Shown: piece by piece, positions 5,338 to 6,223 of the stretch
Layout of the letters: each line of letters begins with the position of its first letter
How positions within the stretch are numbered: position 1 is the first letter of the stretch
Source: Caldisericia bacterium
Lineage (GTDB): Bacteria > Caldisericota > Caldisericia > UBA6126
Assembly (NCBI GenBank): GCA_028708485.1
Contig: JAQVYZ010000064.1
Span: 1-6,223 of the forward strand
Length of the DNA stretch: 6,223 bases
Reading direction: 5' to 3'
The notes under the pieces: model-generated
The model's database searches: none
What the model saw: only the letters and a program-made list of their open reading frames with translations
Told to the model about the DNA's origin: nothing
Translations under genes and position numbers: made by a program

Positions 5338-6223
5338 TTATGGATTATTTTCTTGTGGAGGTTCTTGCGAAAAATCTTCTGGATTGATCGGAATCTCCAT
5401 TGATTCACCGTTTGCGCCGGGTATGGTTATCTGTTGTGTTCCGTCAGCAGGGGTTTCGGTGGTCTCTGCTTTTGGTTCGACAGTATATTGTTTGATGAAA
5501 CTTCCCATATCCTCAAAAAAAGCGCCTAGCGTCGTATCATATAAAGAAACTAAACGATTCCAGGGGTTTCCAAAAGACGGCTGTACGATGTCTTTTTGTT
5601 CCTGGATCCAATTAGCACGGGTTTTTGTCTTAGCGGTGGAGATCATTTCCTCTATCACTTTATCTTTTAAGTTTTTAAAAACGGCGGGAACAGCAGGACT
5701 CTTGCTGATAAGCTGATAAATCTCATAATTGGTTCCGTTTAACAAAGCACCGGAAACCTGCCCTAGTTTTAAGGAACCAAATAGAGCAGAATCAATCTCT
5801 GTTGGCAGTTGATTCTTATATACTGTTTGAGCTGTCTTGCCGGATTCTGGAGTTTCCGAATACTGGTCAGCGATCACTTCAAACTTCTCTTTCCCGGATT
5901 GTAGTGTTTTTGCTAATTCCTCCGCTTTGGTTTTCAGTTTTGCTTTTTCTTCGTCAGTGGCTGTTTCAGCAACAGCAATGATAATTTTTTTTACTTGAGC
6001 GCTTTCAGGAATGTTGTATTTTTCTTTTACAAATGATTTTGCTGATACGGTGATAATGCTAAATCCGCTTTTTGTTTTGATGACGCTGCTTATCTCATTG
6101 ATATTCAATTTTTTGGCTGCTTCAAATAATTCTGGTTCATCAGGAAGAGCGCCTTCAAAAAGTGTGATGGACCCCTGATTAGGCTTAGTGGCCACATCTT
6201 CAGAGATTGGTTCGACTGCTTTT
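5338..6223 (-). CDS. Parvulin/SurA-like foldase, C-terminal part (5' end cut by right edge)
   Basis: The frame is open to the right edge. Codons upstream of a GTG at 6193-6195 read on without a stop, so that GTG is internal and the gene starts outside the window. The numbering here counts that GTG as 1. Residues about 8-55 match the end of a PPIC domain (a Leu-rich helix, then Ile-Ser-Ser-Val-Ile-Lys-Thr-Lys-Ser-Gly-Phe-Ser-Ile-Ile). Residues about 61-166 form a second PPIC-like domain, with Ala-Glu-Glu-Leu-Ala-Lys, Gly-Lys-Glu-Lys-Phe-Glu-Val-Ile-Ala, Leu-Lys-Leu-Gly-Gln-Val-Ser. The usual His at the start of that domain is absent (Val-Lys-Lys-Ile-Ile-Ile), so it may be a non-catalytic, chaperone-type domain. 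A Gly-Asn-Pro-Trp motif (209-212) and a Pro/Glu/Thr-rich acidic tail (241-285) end it. The N-terminal membrane or signal region cannot be seen. It ends 9 bases before the next foldase gene. Confidence 0.82.
   Translation of the reverse strand, partial: KAVEPISEDVATKPNQGSITLFEGALPDEPELFEAAKKLNINEISSVIKTKSGFSIITVSAKSFVKEKYNIPESAQVKKIIIAVAETATDEEKAKLKTKAEELAKTLQSGKEKFEVIADQYSETPESGKTAQTVYKNQLPTEIDSALFGSLKLGQVSGALLNGTNYEIYQLISKSPAVPAVFKNLKDKVIEEMISTAKTKTRANWIQEQKDIVQPSFGNPWNRLVSLYDTTLGAFFEDMGSFIKQYTVEPKAETTETPADGTQQITIPGANGESMEIPINPEDFSQEPPQENNP

Noticed and set aside
6193..6195. GTG as the start of the rightmost gene
   Set aside because: The same frame stays open upstream to the window edge and the residues continue a parvulin domain, so the true start lies outside.
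4255..6223. Bacillota-type PrsA lipoprotein
   Set aside because: The complete isomerase has no Cys at the end of its hydrophobic segment, so it is a helix-anchored protein rather than a lipoprotein; the partial one's N-terminus is not visible.
1..6223. Mobile element, CRISPR array, tRNA or defence-gene signal
   Set aside because: No transposase, direct-repeat array, cloverleaf or nuclease motif was seen; all of the sequence is accounted for by tightly packed genes.

Overview
The window is a dense run of eight genes, all on the minus strand, so transcription goes from the right edge to the left edge. Gaps run from 3 to 21 bases and two junctions overlap (4 and 7 bases). I see no terminator, promoter-sized gap, RNA gene, mobile element or CRISPR array. 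The modest GC (low 40s percent by eye), the Shine-Dalgarno sites, the PrsA-like membrane-anchored foldases and the Lys-rich N-termini suggest a low-GC Gram-positive bacterium (Bacillota, perhaps an anaerobic Clostridia lineage). The species cannot be named from this sequence.

Right part (about 2315-6223), in transcription order: the C-terminal part of a parvulin/SurA-like protein cut by the right edge; a complete membrane-anchored parvulin-type peptidyl-prolyl isomerase; two short paralogous membrane-anchored proteins that look like NTF2-fold (DUF4878-like) proteins; and a membrane-anchored protein with an N-terminal carboxypeptidase-regulatory-like beta domain followed by a region resembling LolA/LppX lipoprotein carriers. 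All four complete proteins have one N-terminal membrane segment and a body predicted to lie outside the membrane, so the block reads as an envelope/secretion-folding cassette. Its exact function is unknown.

Left part (1-2308): an MTA/SAH deaminase (MtaD family), overlapping a nucleoside phosphorylase whose active site has the Asn typical of 6-oxopurine enzymes, then the first 99 residues of a DprA/Smf-like protein running off the left edge. The deaminase and phosphorylase form a two-step route: 5'-methylthioadenosine is deaminated to methylthioinosine, which is phosphorolysed to hypoxanthine and methylthioribose-1-phosphate. This differs from the usual direct MTA phosphorylase route.

The most interesting points are the uncharacterised envelope cassette, with duplicated NTF2-like proteins and a C-terminal Gly-x-Pro-Trp motif shared by both foldase-like proteins; the probable loss of the catalytic His in the second parvulin domain of the partial protein; and the sequence-level case for a methylthioinosine route. 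I found no clearly new system of the defence or mobile-element kind.
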